Shown here piece by piece: positions 7,785-17,565 of a DNA stretch of 64,000 nt. Location of the stretch: positions 62,001 through 126,000 of the forward strand of contig NZ_JZKH01000003.1 of NCBI RefSeq assembly GCF_000961885.1, in the 5' to 3' direction. This DNA is from Streptomyces rubellomurinus (GTDB taxonomy: Bacteria > Actinomycetota > Actinomycetes > Streptomycetales > Streptomycetaceae). Below the pieces are notes generated by a model that saw only the letters and a list, made by a program, of their open reading frames with translations, made no database searches and was not told the DNA's origin. A program made the translations under genes and the position numbers. Each line of letters begins with the position of its first letter. Position 1 is the first letter of the stretch.

Positions 7785-9237
7785 GCTGGTCGAGGAACCA
7801 CTGCTGCGGGGGCAGCGCGGTGGCCGCCGCGGCCAGGCGCTTGGTGCGGTCGGCGCGCTCCCCGGCGGGCATGGTGAGGCCGGCGTGCAGGGCGTCGGCG
7901 GTGGCGATGACGTCGTACGGGTTGACGCTCAGCGCGTCCTCGGCGAGTTCGGCGTGGGCGCCGGCCTCGCGGGAGAGCACCAGGGCGCAGCCGTGGTCGG
8001 AGACGACCGGCACCTCCTTGGCGACCAGGTTCATGCCGTCCCGGATGGGGTTGACCAGGGCGACGTCGGCCAGCCGGTAGGCGGCCAGCGAGCGCGGGAA
8101 GTCGTCGTCGACGTGCAGGATCAGCGGCTGCCAGCCGGGGGTGGCGAACTCGGCGTCGATCTCCTCGGCGAGCCGCCGGACGGCGGCCGTGTACGCGCGG
8201 TACTCGGCGAGGTCGGTGCGCGAGGGGTAGGCGAAGGCGATGTGCACCACCCGGTCGTGCCACTCGGGGCGGGTGCGGAGCAGGTGCCGGTAGGCCTGGA
8301 GGCCGCGGACGATGTTCTTGCTCAGCTCGGTGCGGTCGACCCGGACGACGGTGCGGCGCTCGCCCACGGCCGCGCGCAGGGCGGCGAGGCGCTCGTCGAC
8401 GTCGGGGCGGTGGGCGCGTTCGCGCAGGAAGTCGGCGTCGGCGCCGAGCGCGTGCACGCCGAGGCGGGTGGTGCGGCCCTCGTGGGTGACGGTGAGCGCG
8501 TCGTGGTCGACGGTGGCGCCGAGGACGGCCTCGCAGCAGGCGGCGAAGGCGCGGGCCCAGCGCTCGGTGAGGAAGCCGGCCCGGTCGGCGCCGAGGATGC
8601 CGGTGAGCACGGCCCGGGCGACGTCGTCGGGCAGCAGCCGGTAGTACTCGGGCGGGGCCCAGGGGGTGTGCGAGAAGTGGCCGATCCGCAGGTCGGGGCG
8701 CCGGGCGCGGAGCAGAGCGGGGGCCAGCGAGAGGTGGTAGTCCTGCACCAGGACGGCGGCGTTCCCGGCGGCTTCGGCGGCCAGGGCGTCGGCGAAGGCC
8801 GCGTTGTAGGCCTCGTAGGCCGCCCACTCGGTGCGGAAGCCGGCGTCGAAGGAGGGCGCGGTGGGCGTGGCGTAGAGCAGGTGGTGGACGAACCAGAGGG
8901 TGGAGTTGGCGACGCCGTTGTAGGCGCGGGAGAAGGTCTCGGGGTCGATGTCGAGCATCCGGACGGCCTGGCCGCCGACGTCGTGGCCGGCCAGGTCGAG
9001 GCGGCCGTGGGGGGCTTCGCGGGCGGCTCTGCGGTCGGCGTCGCCGAGGGCGGCGCAGACCCAGACGGCGTTCGGGTCGCCGATGGCGGAGAGGCCGGAG
9101 ACCAGGCCGCCGCCGCCGCGGCGCAGGGTCAGCGAGCCGTCGTCGGCGGTGCCGAAGGACACCGGTCCCCGATTGGAGGCCACCAGGACGGGGGCGGTTC
9201 CGGTCGTACTCGAACGTTCGGTCGTGAGATCGCCCAT
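7771..9237 (-). CDS. otsA: Trehalose-6-phosphate synthase, GT20
   Basis: Transfers glucose from a nucleotide sugar to glucose-6-phosphate, giving trehalose-6-phosphate. 488 residues from an ATG at 9237; the open frame continues upstream to 11124, but only from this start does the GT20 fold appear (VLVASNRGPVSF). Hallmarks: RRGGGGLVSGL near the N-terminus, HFSHTPWAPPEYYRLLP, and the nucleotide-sugar-binding NPIRDGMNLVAKE near the C-terminus. It follows gpgS on the same strand after 38 bases, so the two are probably cotranscribed, linking two glucosyl compatible-solute pathways. Confidence 0.92.
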   Translation of the reverse strand: MGDLTTERSSTTGTAPVLVASNRGPVSFGTADDGSLTLRRGGGGLVSGLSAIGDPNAVWVCAALGDADRRAAREAPHGRLDLAGHDVGGQAVRMLDIDPETFSRAYNGVANSTLWFVHHLLYATPTAPSFDAGFRTEWAAYEAYNAAFADALAAEAAGNAAVLVQDYHLSLAPALLRARRPDLRIGHFSHTPWAPPEYYRLLPDDVARAVLTGILGADRAGFLTERWARAFAACCEAVLGATVDHDALTVTHEGRTTRLGVHALGADADFLRERAHRPDVDERLAALRAAVGERRTVVRVDRTELSKNIVRGLQAYRHLLRTRPEWHDRVVHIAFAYPSRTDLAEYRAYTAAVRRLAEEIDAEFATPGWQPLILHVDDDFPRSLAAYRLADVALVNPIRDGMNLVAKEVPVVSDHGCALVLSREAGAHAELAEDALSVNPYDVIATADALHAGLTMPAGERADRTKRLAAAATALPPQQWFLDQLNAL

Positions 9238-9275
9238 GGTTGGGATGTTGCCGTCGTTCGGATTCCGCAAACCCT

Positions 9276-10280
9276 TCAACGCCGGGTCGCGTACTCGGGG
9301 ACGGTGTGCATCGGGGGGCGTTCGAGGGCGGTGACGGGGTGGGTGTGGGCGGTGAAGCCGCGGGTCTCCGGGTCGCGGGTGAACTGGGTGAGCAGGGGGT
9401 GGACGAGGTCGGCGGAGGCCTTGAGCCGGTGGGTGCGGTCGAGGCGTTCCAGGGCGGTGCGGTAGATGGTGGCGGCCATCCTGCCGAGGGCCTGGCCGTC
9501 CTGGTGGCGGTGGTGCCGGACTCCGACGTCGACCTGGGCCAGGGCGTCCAGCCCGACCAGCTCCAACGCGTCGACCAGCAGGCCGAGTTCGACGCCGTAG
9601 CCGGTGGGGAAGGGCAGCCGTTCGAGCAGTGAGCGGCGGGCCGCGTACTCGCCGCCGAGGGGCTGGACGAAACCGGCGAGTTCCGGCCAGTGCAGGTTGA
9701 GCAGCGGGCGGGCCACGAGTTCGGTGACCCGGCCGCCGCCGGCCGGCACGACCGCCCCGGAGTCCGTCTCGAGGGGGCGGTCGTACATGGCCTTGACCAG
9801 CTGGATGTCCGGTTCGGTGAGCAGCGGGCCGAGGATGCCGGAGACGAAGGCGGGGTCGAACTCGCGCAGGTCGGCGTCGACGAAGCAGACGATGCTGCCG
9901 CGGGTGACCAGGAGGGAGCGCCAGAGCACCTCGCCCTTGCCGGGGACGGCGGGCAGCCGGGGGAGGACGGCGTCGCGGTGCTCCACCCGGGCACCGGCCT
10001 CGGCGGCGACGGCGGCGGTGGCGTCGGTGGAGCCGGAGTCGACCACCACGAGTTCGTCGACCAGCGGGAGGCGTTCCATCAGTTCGCGCCGGACGGTGCG
10101 GACGATGTCGCCGACGGTGGCCTCCTCGTCGAGCGCGGGCAGGACGACGCTGACGGTCTGGCCGGTGCGCTCCTTGGCCTGGAGGAGGGTGCGGACCGGC
10201 CGGTCGGCCGCGCTCCACGAGCGGCGGCGCAGCCAGGACGCCACCGGCGGGAGGAGCTCGGGAGTCGGTTCGGCGGGCAC
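9276..10280 (-). CDS. gpgS: Glucosyl-3-phosphoglycerate synthase, GT81
   Basis: Transfers glucose from a nucleotide sugar to 3-phosphoglycerate, the first step to glucosylglycerate (compatible solute) or to polymethylated polysaccharides. 334 residues, GTG start with GAGGAG six bases upstream. GT-A hallmarks: LPALDEEATVG, VVVDSGSTDAT, the DAD metal motif at 135-137 (VDADLREFDP) and PGKGEVLWRSL; QPLGGEYAARR matches the acceptor region of the family. No glucosyl-3-phosphoglycerate phosphatase gene is seen nearby. Confidence 0.88.
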   Translation of the reverse strand: MPAEPTPELLPPVASWLRRRSWSAADRPVRTLLQAKERTGQTVSVVLPALDEEATVGDIVRTVRRELMERLPLVDELVVVDSGSTDATAAVAAEAGARVEHRDAVLPRLPAVPGKGEVLWRSLLVTRGSIVCFVDADLREFDPAFVSGILGPLLTEPDIQLVKAMYDRPLETDSGAVVPAGGGRVTELVARPLLNLHWPELAGFVQPLGGEYAARRSLLERLPFPTGYGVELGLLVDALELVGLDALAQVDVGVRHHRHQDGQALGRMAATIYRTALERLDRTHRLKASADLVHPLLTQFTRDPETRGFTAHTHPVTALERPPMHTVPEYATRR

Positions 10281-10429
10281 GGCAATCTCCTCGGCGGGGT
10301 CGGGTGGGACGCGTCATCTCGCGTGGCGGACAGTCCCTTTCGGGTTTGTCGCCTTCGGATACAGTCTTCGTACAGCGGTCGGACCATCGCACGTCGGGGT
10401 CGCCGCCCACGCACCACCACAATTTCACA

Positions 10430-10565
10430 AGCTCATCCAGAGGGACTGAGGGAACGGCCCGTTGACGTCCCGGCAACCTTCTCGCGCGGCTGTCGTCGAC
10501 AGGCCCCGGCGGGACAGGTGCCAATTCCGGCCTGTGGCGCGACCGCGCCGCGGGGAAGATGAGGA
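10430..10565 (+). promoter_or_regulatory. SAM riboswitch (S-box type)
   Basis: Recognisable S-box parts in order: the closing-helix 5' strand CTCATC (10432-10437), AGAGGGACTGAGGGAACGGC, CCCGTTGACGTCCCGGCAACC, GGTGCCAATTCC, and the closing-helix 3' strand GATGAG (10558-10563). In known S-box RNAs, SAM binding lowers expression of methionine and sulfur genes. The element ends about 19 bases before the start codon at 10582 and covers GAGGAG, so ribosome-binding-site sequestration is more likely than termination. SAM-I versus SAM-IV needs a covariance model. The rest of the gap (10281-10429) shows nothing I can name. Confidence 0.88.
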
Positions 10566-10581
10566 GAGAGGCCTCGCCATC

Positions 10582-11889
10582 ATGGCTATCGACACCGCCG
10601 TACCTTCCCCCAGCCTTCGGCCGGGGGGACCCCCACCCGTGGACCTCGGCCCCGCCGCAGCGCTGTCCTGTCGGGAGTGCGGCACCCGCTTCCCGCTCGG
10701 TCCGAGCTTCGCCTGCCTGGAGTGCTTCGGGCCGCTGGAGATCGCGTACGACTTCGGCAGTGCCGCCGCCGAGGAGCTGCGCAAGCGGATCGAGGCCGGG
10801 CCCGCCTCGATCTGGCGTTACGCGCCGCTGCTGCCGGTGCCGGCCGACGTGGCCGAGAAGCCCAACCTGAACCCCGGCTGGACCCCGCTGGTGAAGGCCG
10901 ACAACCTGGGCCGGGAGCTCGGTTTCACGGCGCCGCTGCACGTCAAGGACGACTCGGGGAACCCGACGCACTCGTTCAAGGACCGGGTGGTGGCCTGCGC
11001 GATCGAGGCGGCGCGGGCGTTCGGCTACACCACGCTGTCCTGCTCGTCGACCGGCAACCTGGCCGGGGCGGTGGGCGCGGCGGCGGCCCGGGCCGGCTTC
11101 CGTTCCTGCGTGTTCATCCCGCACGACCTGGAGCAGGGCAAGGTCGTGATGGCCGGCGTGTACGGCGGCGAACTGGTGGGCATCGAGGGCAACTACGACG
11201 ACGTGAACCGCTTCTGCTCGGAGCTGATCGGGGACCCGGCCGGCGAGGGCTGGGGCTTCGTCAACGTCAACCTGCGGCCGTACTACGGCGAGGGCTCGAA
11301 GACGCTGGCGTACGAGATCTGCGAGCAGCTCGGCTGGCGGCTGCCGGAGCAGATCGTGATCCCGGTCGCCTCGGGCTCGCAGCTGACCAAGATCGACAAG
11401 GGGCTGCAGGAGCTGATCAAGCTCGGCCTGGTCGAGGACCGGCCGTACCGGATCTTCGGCGCCCAGGCCGAGGGCTGTTCGCCGGTGTCGACCGCGTTCA
11501 AGGACGGCCGGGACGTGATCAGGCCGGTGAAGCCGGACACCATCGCCAAGTCGCTGGCGATCGGCAACCCGGCGGACGGCCCGTACGTGCTGGACATCGC
11601 CCGCCGCACCGGCGGCGCGGTCGAGGACGTCACCGACGCCGAGGTCGTGGCGGCGATCCGGCTGCTGGCGCGGACCGAGGGCATCTTCGCCGAGACCGCG
11701 GGCGGGGTGACCGTGGGCGTGCTGAAGAAGTTGGTCGAGACGGGTCGGCTGGACCCGGCCAAGGAGACCGTCGCGATCAACACCGGCGACGGCCTGAAGA
11801 CGCTGGACGCCGTCTCCGACGCCGGGATGACCGCCGTCATCCGCCCGACGCTGGAGTCCTTCCGCGACGCCGGCCTCGCGTCCGCCTGA
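10582..11889 (+). CDS. Threonine synthase-like PLP enzyme; candidate sulfur-carrier-dependent homocysteine synthase
   Basis: 435 residues of the fold-type II PLP family, closest in sequence to threonine synthase. The Schiff-base lysine is Lys133 (THSFKDRVV), the phosphate loop is SSTGNLAGA, and the C-terminal glycine-rich INTGDGLK is present. The N-terminus has CxxC pairs at 30/33 and 45/48 (a zinc-ribbon-like element). A threonine synthase acts on O-phosphohomoserine. Here the gene is under a SAM riboswitch and 20 bases ahead of a MoaD/ThiS-like carrier, a context that fits sulfide transfer to give homocysteine. I recall reports of such an enzyme in Streptomyces but cannot confirm them. Plain thrC remains possible. 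The ATG start is chosen because the frame upstream is riboswitch. Confidence 0.85.
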   Translation: MAIDTAVPSPSLRPGGPPPVDLGPAAALSCRECGTRFPLGPSFACLECFGPLEIAYDFGSAAAEELRKRIEAGPASIWRYAPLLPVPADVAEKPNLNPGWTPLVKADNLGRELGFTAPLHVKDDSGNPTHSFKDRVVACAIEAARAFGYTTLSCSSTGNLAGAVGAAAARAGFRSCVFIPHDLEQGKVVMAGVYGGELVGIEGNYDDVNRFCSELIGDPAGEGWGFVNVNLRPYYGEGSKTLAYEICEQLGWRLPEQIVIPVASGSQLTKIDKGLQELIKLGLVEDRPYRIFGAQAEGCSPVSTAFKDGRDVIRPVKPDTIAKSLAIGNPADGPYVLDIARRTGGAVEDVTDAEVVAAIRLLARTEGIFAETAGGVTVGVLKKLVETGRLDPAKETVAINTGDGLKTLDAVSDAGMTAVIRPTLESFRDAGLASA

Positions 11890-11909
11890 ACCACCCCGAT
11901 AGGAGAGCC

Positions 11910-12188
11910 ATGAGCGCCAACGTCCGCATCCCCACCATCCTGCGCACCTACACCGGCGGCGCCGCCGAGGTGACCGCCGAGGGCGCCACCCTGGGCGAGG
12001 TGATCGCCGACCTGGAGAAGAACCACGCGGGCATCGCCGCGCGCGTCCTGGACGACACCGGCAAGCTGCGCCGGTTCGTGAACGTCTACGTGAACGACGA
12101 CGACGTGCGCTTCGCCGAGGGCCTGGCGACCGAGGTCGGGGACGGCGCCAGCGTCTCGATCATTCCGGCGGTGGCCGGCGGCTGCTGA
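11910..12188 (+). CDS. MoaD/ThiS-family ubiquitin-like sulfur carrier protein
   Basis: 92 residues, ATG with AGGAG just upstream, 20 bases after the PLP enzyme gene and in the same riboswitch-controlled transcript. The beta-grasp pattern (RIPTILRTYTGG, FVNVYVNDDDVRF, VSIIPAVAGG) matches MoaD, ThiS and CysO carriers that bear sulfur as a C-terminal Gly-Gly thiocarboxylate. The encoded protein ends Gly-Gly-Cys, not Gly-Gly. One residue would have to be removed before activation, or the Cys takes part directly. A role in molybdopterin or thiamine synthesis is less likely given the riboswitch and the neighbour. Confidence 0.87.
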   Translation: MSANVRIPTILRTYTGGAAEVTAEGATLGEVIADLEKNHAGIAARVLDDTGKLRRFVNVYVNDDDVRFAEGLATEVGDGASVSIIPAVAGGC

Positions 12189-12773
12189 GCCGCGCTTTCG
12201 AGCAACGCATTCAAGCCACGCTTCCGAGCCGCCCTTTCCACCCGCCCCGGGCCCGGAAAGGCCCTCGACCGGCCGTTCGCGCGTACGGAATTCCGTTCTC
12301 CGTGCGCGCGGGCGGCCGGCTGCATTTCGGCGGGAATATTTCCGCCCCGAGTGGGAGTAGAGTGTGCCTCGGCTGGGAACCGGGGGTTCCCCCCACGATT
12401 CGCCGGGGCGGGGCCCGGCCGAGGGGCCGGCCCGCTTCGGGGCCGTGAAACATGTCAGGCAGATGTCAGAATTCCGGCAGCGTTCTGGGGTAATTCGTCC
12501 GCTCTGTCCGGCGCGATATTCCGATTTCCTCCCGATTCGTTCGACCTTGTCCCTTGACGGGCCGCCGGAATTCCCGGCCTTTGGCCCTGTTGCAGAGGGC
12601 GTCGATCCGGATACATTCAGCCGCGGTCGACGTTCATCACCGCGCCCGGCGAACCGGGCCGGGATGGCGCGTCCACGGCTGCGCCCAGGGGGGGTTCCCC
12701 GGGCCGGCCTCCAGACCCGGGCCCGCTACCTGCGGGCGCGTGAAGGGCCAGCACAGCACTAGGGGAGTTCGGA
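12189..12773. other. 585-bp gap before the cold-shock gene, no supported gene
   Basis: Open frames here have actinomycete-untypical composition and no family resemblance, and the DNA has AT-richer patches than its surroundings. Visible structures are GGGAACC...GGTTCCC (12375-12391) and GGCGG...CCGCC around AATATT (12329-12346). The stretch probably holds the promoter and a long leader of the cold-shock gene, as cold-shock genes often have structured leaders; that is inference. Confidence 0.5.
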
Positions 12774-12983
12774 ATGGCTCAGGGCACCGTCAAGTGGTTC
12801 AACGCGGAGAAGGGCTACGGCTTCATCGCGGTCGACGGTGGTGCGGACGTCTTCGTCCACTACAGCGCGATCCAGATGGACGGCTACCGCACCCTCGAGG
12901 AGGGCCAGCGGGTCGAGTTCGAGATCTCTCAGGGACAGAAGGGCCCGCAGGCGGACATGGTCCGCGCTGCGGTGGAGGGCTGA
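12774..12983 (+). CDS. Cold-shock domain protein
   Basis: 69 residues, the size of a single CSD. It binds single-stranded RNA/DNA and acts as an RNA chaperone. RNP1 (KGYGFI) and RNP2 (DVFVHY) are intact, and the opening [10 protein letters not shown] is typical of CspA proteins. ATG start with GGGGAG a few bases upstream. It is monocistronic: a long gap precedes it and a 16-bp hairpin follows. The lysine-poor acidic C-terminus (DMVRAAVEG) is usual for actinomycete CSPs. Confidence 0.95.
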   Translation: MAQGTVKWFNAEKGYGFIAVDGGADVFVHYSAIQMDGYRTLEEGQRVEFEISQGQKGPQADMVRAAVEG

Positions 12984-13027
12984 CCCCTTCCGACCCCCAG
13001 GAGCTCGGCACGGCCCACGGCTGGTGA

Positions 13028-14941
<1,914 letters not shown>

Positions 14942-14980
14942 TCCTGATCGGTTCCGATCGGATCGGCTGGTTCCTCGTCC

Positions 14981-15014
14981 GCGTGGGCGGTTCCCTTCGG
15001 GGAGCCGCCCACGC
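14981..15014 (+). terminator. groEL2 terminator with UUCG loop
   Basis: GCGTGGGCGGTTCCC pairs with GGGAGCCGCCCACGC over 15 base pairs (one G-U) around a C(UUCG)G-type tetraloop, followed by a short T run. It lies 40 bases after the groEL2 stop. Confidence 0.88.
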
Positions 15015-15045
15015 GGCGTTTCCCGGTCTCACGGAGAATGGACGG

Positions 15046-15402
15046 ATGGCTTCCGACGACATCGAGACCGCCCTGCACCACGCGCGGGCCCGGATCCTGG
15101 CCGACCTCACCGCGCGGGACGTGGCGGACGCCGCCGTCGTCTCGCTGGTGGAACAGGCCGTCACCCATCGCCGCTGGTGGCTGGAGCAGTGGCCGGCCGG
15201 CACCGAGTACGTGCTCGGGCTGGTCGCCCAGGACGTCCAGGACGCGCTGCTGGAGGCGTACGGGCGGTGGCCGCTGTGCACCGACTGCGCGGACGACGGC
15301 GACCCGCACGCGCTGAGCGTCGAGCCCGAGCTGGGCCCCGAGCCGCACTGGGTGTGCGGCAAGCGGGGCGCGGTGGTGGCCCCGGTGGGGGAGCTGAGCT
15401 AG
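15046..15402 (+). CDS. Conserved hypothetical protein
   Basis: 118 residues, ATG at 15046 with GGAG upstream; the 21 residues of extra open frame before it run through the terminator and are rejected. It is acidic, with a helical first half (DIETALHHARARILADLTARDV; VEQAVTHRRWWLEQWP) and a CTDC pair plus a later Cys that might bind metal. I recognise no named domain. Its stop codon shares the four bases CTAG with the stop of the convergent HD gene. Confidence 0.7.
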   Translation: MASDDIETALHHARARILADLTARDVADAAVVSLVEQAVTHRRWWLEQWPAGTEYVLGLVAQDVQDALLEAYGRWPLCTDCADDGDPHALSVEPELGPEPHWVCGKRGAVVAPVGELS

Positions 15403-16055
15403 AGGGTTCCGAGCTCGGCCGTGAGATTGGCGCGGGCGGCGGCCGTGAAGCGGGCGTGGGCGGCCGGGGTGCGGAACAGGGCCGGGAGCGCCAGCAGGTG
15501 GCGCAGCACGGCGGCCCGGCCGGCCCGGAAGTCCGGTGCGGGGACGAAGCCGTACTCCTCGCGGACGGCGGCCGCGTAGCCGGCGTACGCCTCGGCGGGG
15601 CCGCCGAGGACGGCGAGGTCGGCGTCGCACAGCACCTCGCCGTCGCGGTCGCCGGGGGCCGGGTCGTGGGTGACGGTCAGCAGGACCAGCCGCTCGACCT
15701 CGGCGACGCGTTCGGCGGGCAGGCCGGCGGCGGTCAGCGCGCGGACGGCCAGGGCGGCGCTGCGCTCCTCGTTCTCGCTGCGGTCGGGCCGGTAGACGGC
15801 GTCGTGGAACCAGGCGGCGAGGCGGACGGCGTCCGGGTCGGCGGCGTGGTCGGCGAGGTCGTCGACGTGCCGGAGCACCGCGCGCAGGTGGTCGGCGGTG
15901 TGGTAGCGGCGCTGCGGCTCGGACCAGCGGCGCAGCAGCTCCCGCCCGTACGGCTCGGGGTCGACGGTGGCGGCGCAGCGGTGCAGCAGGGCGGTCCAGG
16001 CGGCGAGCAGGTCGTCGGTGGCGGCGGGGGCGCGCTCGGGTTCGTCGGTCGGCAT
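15399..16055 (-). CDS. HD-domain metal-dependent hydrolase-like protein
   Basis: 218 residues, ATG at 16055 (the only Met before the conserved region). The HD-superfamily pattern is clear: YHTADHL at 51-57, WFHDAVY with the HD pair at 84-85, LLTVTHDP and a later CDADLAVLGG Asp. Such proteins are predicted phosphohydrolases of nucleotides or similar compounds; the substrate is unknown. It is divergent from the padR gene 63 bases away and convergent with the hypothetical gene at 15046. Confidence 0.8.
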   Translation of the reverse strand: MPTDEPERAPAATDDLLAAWTALLHRCAATVDPEPYGRELLRRWSEPQRRYHTADHLRAVLRHVDDLADHAADPDAVRLAAWFHDAVYRPDRSENEERSAALAVRALTAAGLPAERVAEVERLVLLTVTHDPAPGDRDGEVLCDADLAVLGGPAEAYAGYAAAVREEYGFVPAPDFRAGRAAVLRHLLALPALFRTPAAHARFTAAARANLTAELGTL

Positions 16056-16089
16056 GGGCCCATTGTGTCGGGCGGGCGCCCCTGGACAG

Positions 16090-16108
16090 ATATGCCGTTC
16101 GGCGATAT
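16090..16108. promoter_or_regulatory. Imperfect ATAT palindrome, candidate PadR operator
   Basis: ATATGCCG TT CGGCGATAT is an inverted repeat with one extra base in the right arm, directly upstream of the padR start and within the divergent intergenic gap. PadR proteins often bind AT-ended palindromes at their own promoter. Confidence 0.5.
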
Positions 16109-16118
16109 ATGTAGTCGT

Positions 16119-16502
16119 ATGACAGAACGCTCCATGCAGGAGCCGACGCTGCTGCTGCTCACCGCCCTGGCCGATGCCCCCAGACACGGCTACGCGCTCA
16201 TCCAGGAGATCGCCGCGATCTCGGACGGCCGGGTGAAGATGCGCACCGGCACCCTGTACGGCGCGCTCGACCGGCTGCTCCAGCAGGGCCTGATCGAGGT
16301 CGCCGCGGAGGAGATCGTGGACGGCCGCGCCCGCCGCAGCTACGCGCTGACCGACGCCGGGCGGGTCGCGCTGACCACCGAGGCCGAGCGGCTGCGGGCG
16401 GTCGCCACCGAGGCGGAGCGCCGCCTCTCCAAGGTCCGATCGATGCTGCGGGGGAACGCGGGGCCGCAGGGCCGCGCCGCGGCAGGGGGGAGCTCCACAT
16501 GA
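16119..16502 (+). CDS. PadR-family transcriptional regulator
   Basis: 127 residues with the PadR winged helix: LLLLTALADAPRHGYALIQEI, RTGTLYGALDRLLQQGLIE and the wing RRSYALTDAGR, then a dimerisation helix (EAERRLSKVRSM). ATG at 16119, with no clear ribosome-binding site; a second ATG at 16134 is an alternative. The stop overlaps the start of the membrane-protein gene (ATGA), a coupled pair typical of PadR regulators and the membrane protein they control. Confidence 0.9.
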   Translation: MTERSMQEPTLLLLTALADAPRHGYALIQEIAAISDGRVKMRTGTLYGALDRLLQQGLIEVAAEEIVDGRARRSYALTDAGRVALTTEAERLRAVATEAERRLSKVRSMLRGNAGPQGRAAAGGSST

Positions 16503-17455
16503 CCACGCCGACGATCGGTGCGCCCGCCGCACCCTCGGCCGCACTGCGGGCCGTGCTCCAGCTGTACCCGGCCGGCTACCGCCGCGAGCGCGGGGAGGAA
16601 CTGGCCGCGGTGTTCGCGGACACCACGGCGCACGCCGGGCGCTCGGCCGTCGCCCGCGAGGTGTTCGACCTGGCGCTGTACGGCCTGCGGGTGCGGGCCG
16701 GGCTGACGGGCTCCACGGCGGCGGGCCGGCTGCTGGCGCTGGTCGCGCCGATGATCGCCGGTGCGGTGGCCGGGGCGGCGCTGGTGCCGTGGCTGGCCGA
16801 TCCGGACCGGGTGACCTTCCTGCTCACCTGGAACGACTCGCTCTCCGCGTACGCGGAGGTGTTCCTCCAGCCGGTGGGCGCCATGCTGCTCGTGGTGGCG
16901 GCCGCGCTGGGGCGGTGGACGGCGGCGCGCGGGCTCGCGCTGTTCCTCGGCGTGCTGGCACTGGGTGAGCTGGGCGGGGCCTTCGTCGACTCGCGGTTCG
17001 CGGACCTCTGGTGGCCGGGCTACATCGGGATGGCCACGCTGCCGTTCGTGTTCGCCGCGCTGCTGCTGCTCGCGGCGCCCGCCGACCTGCTGCCCCGGCC
17101 CTCGCTGCGGTCGGGCGGCCTGGTGGTGGCCTCGGTGGTCGCGGGCGCGCTGCTGGAGACGGCCCAGCGCTGGGACGACACGAACTTCCCGGTGGACCGG
17201 CAGTGGTTCGTGCTGATGCTGGCCGCCCCGCTGGTGCTGGCCCTGACCGCGCTGCGCGGGCGGCGGGTGCCGGCCGCGGTGGGCGTGGCGGTGCTGGCGG
17301 TGACGGCGCCGGGCAGCCTGTTCAACATCTGGCGCGAGTCGCGCGGGATCTCGCACCTGGCGCAGACGGCGGCGCCGGTGGTGATCGTGCTGGCGATGGT
17401 GGCGCTGGTGGCGTACGGGCTGGGGCGGCGGCGGCCCGAGCGGGTGGGCGCGTGA
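16499..17455 (+). CDS. Multi-pass membrane protein coupled to padR
   Basis: 318 residues. A short cytoplasmic N-terminus with LYPAGYRRERGEEL (seen in PadR-linked membrane proteins) is followed by about eight hydrophobic segments from residue 75 to 310. The ATG overlaps the padR stop by four bases. No transporter signature is visible; the function is unknown. The context suggests an envelope-stress or small-molecule response unit. Confidence 0.8.
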   Translation: MTTPTIGAPAAPSAALRAVLQLYPAGYRRERGEELAAVFADTTAHAGRSAVAREVFDLALYGLRVRAGLTGSTAAGRLLALVAPMIAGAVAGAALVPWLADPDRVTFLLTWNDSLSAYAEVFLQPVGAMLLVVAAALGRWTAARGLALFLGVLALGELGGAFVDSRFADLWWPGYIGMATLPFVFAALLLLAAPADLLPRPSLRSGGLVVASVVAGALLETAQRWDDTNFPVDRQWFVLMLAAPLVLALTALRGRRVPAAVGVAVLAVTAPGSLFNIWRESRGISHLAQTAAPVVIVLAMVALVAYGLGRRRPERVGA

Positions 17456-17504
17456 AGTGGGTGGGCGCGTGAAGCGTATGAGCGTCTGATCGTCAGATGA
17501 GCGG

Positions 17505-17535
17505 GCGAGCCCCCGGCCGGGTGTCGGGGGCTCGC
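17505..17535 (+). terminator. Hairpin after the padR operon
   Basis: GCGAGCCCCCG (17505-17515) and CGGGGGCTCGC (17525-17535) form an 11-bp perfect stem between the membrane protein gene and cutC. Confidence 0.8.
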
Positions 17536-17565
17536 CGCGTTCGGTGCGATGTGGCAGGCTATCCG

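Noticed and set aside
4727..8080. A 1,117-codon open frame across nagK, the lipoprotein, otsB and their gaps
   Set aside because: It runs through several well-supported genes in other frames and has the Arg/Gly/Ala-rich look of a shadow frame in high-GC DNA.
12364..12762. A 132-codon frame upstream of the cold-shock gene
   Set aside because: No ribosome-binding site, no domain pattern, and it lies in a likely promoter/leader region.
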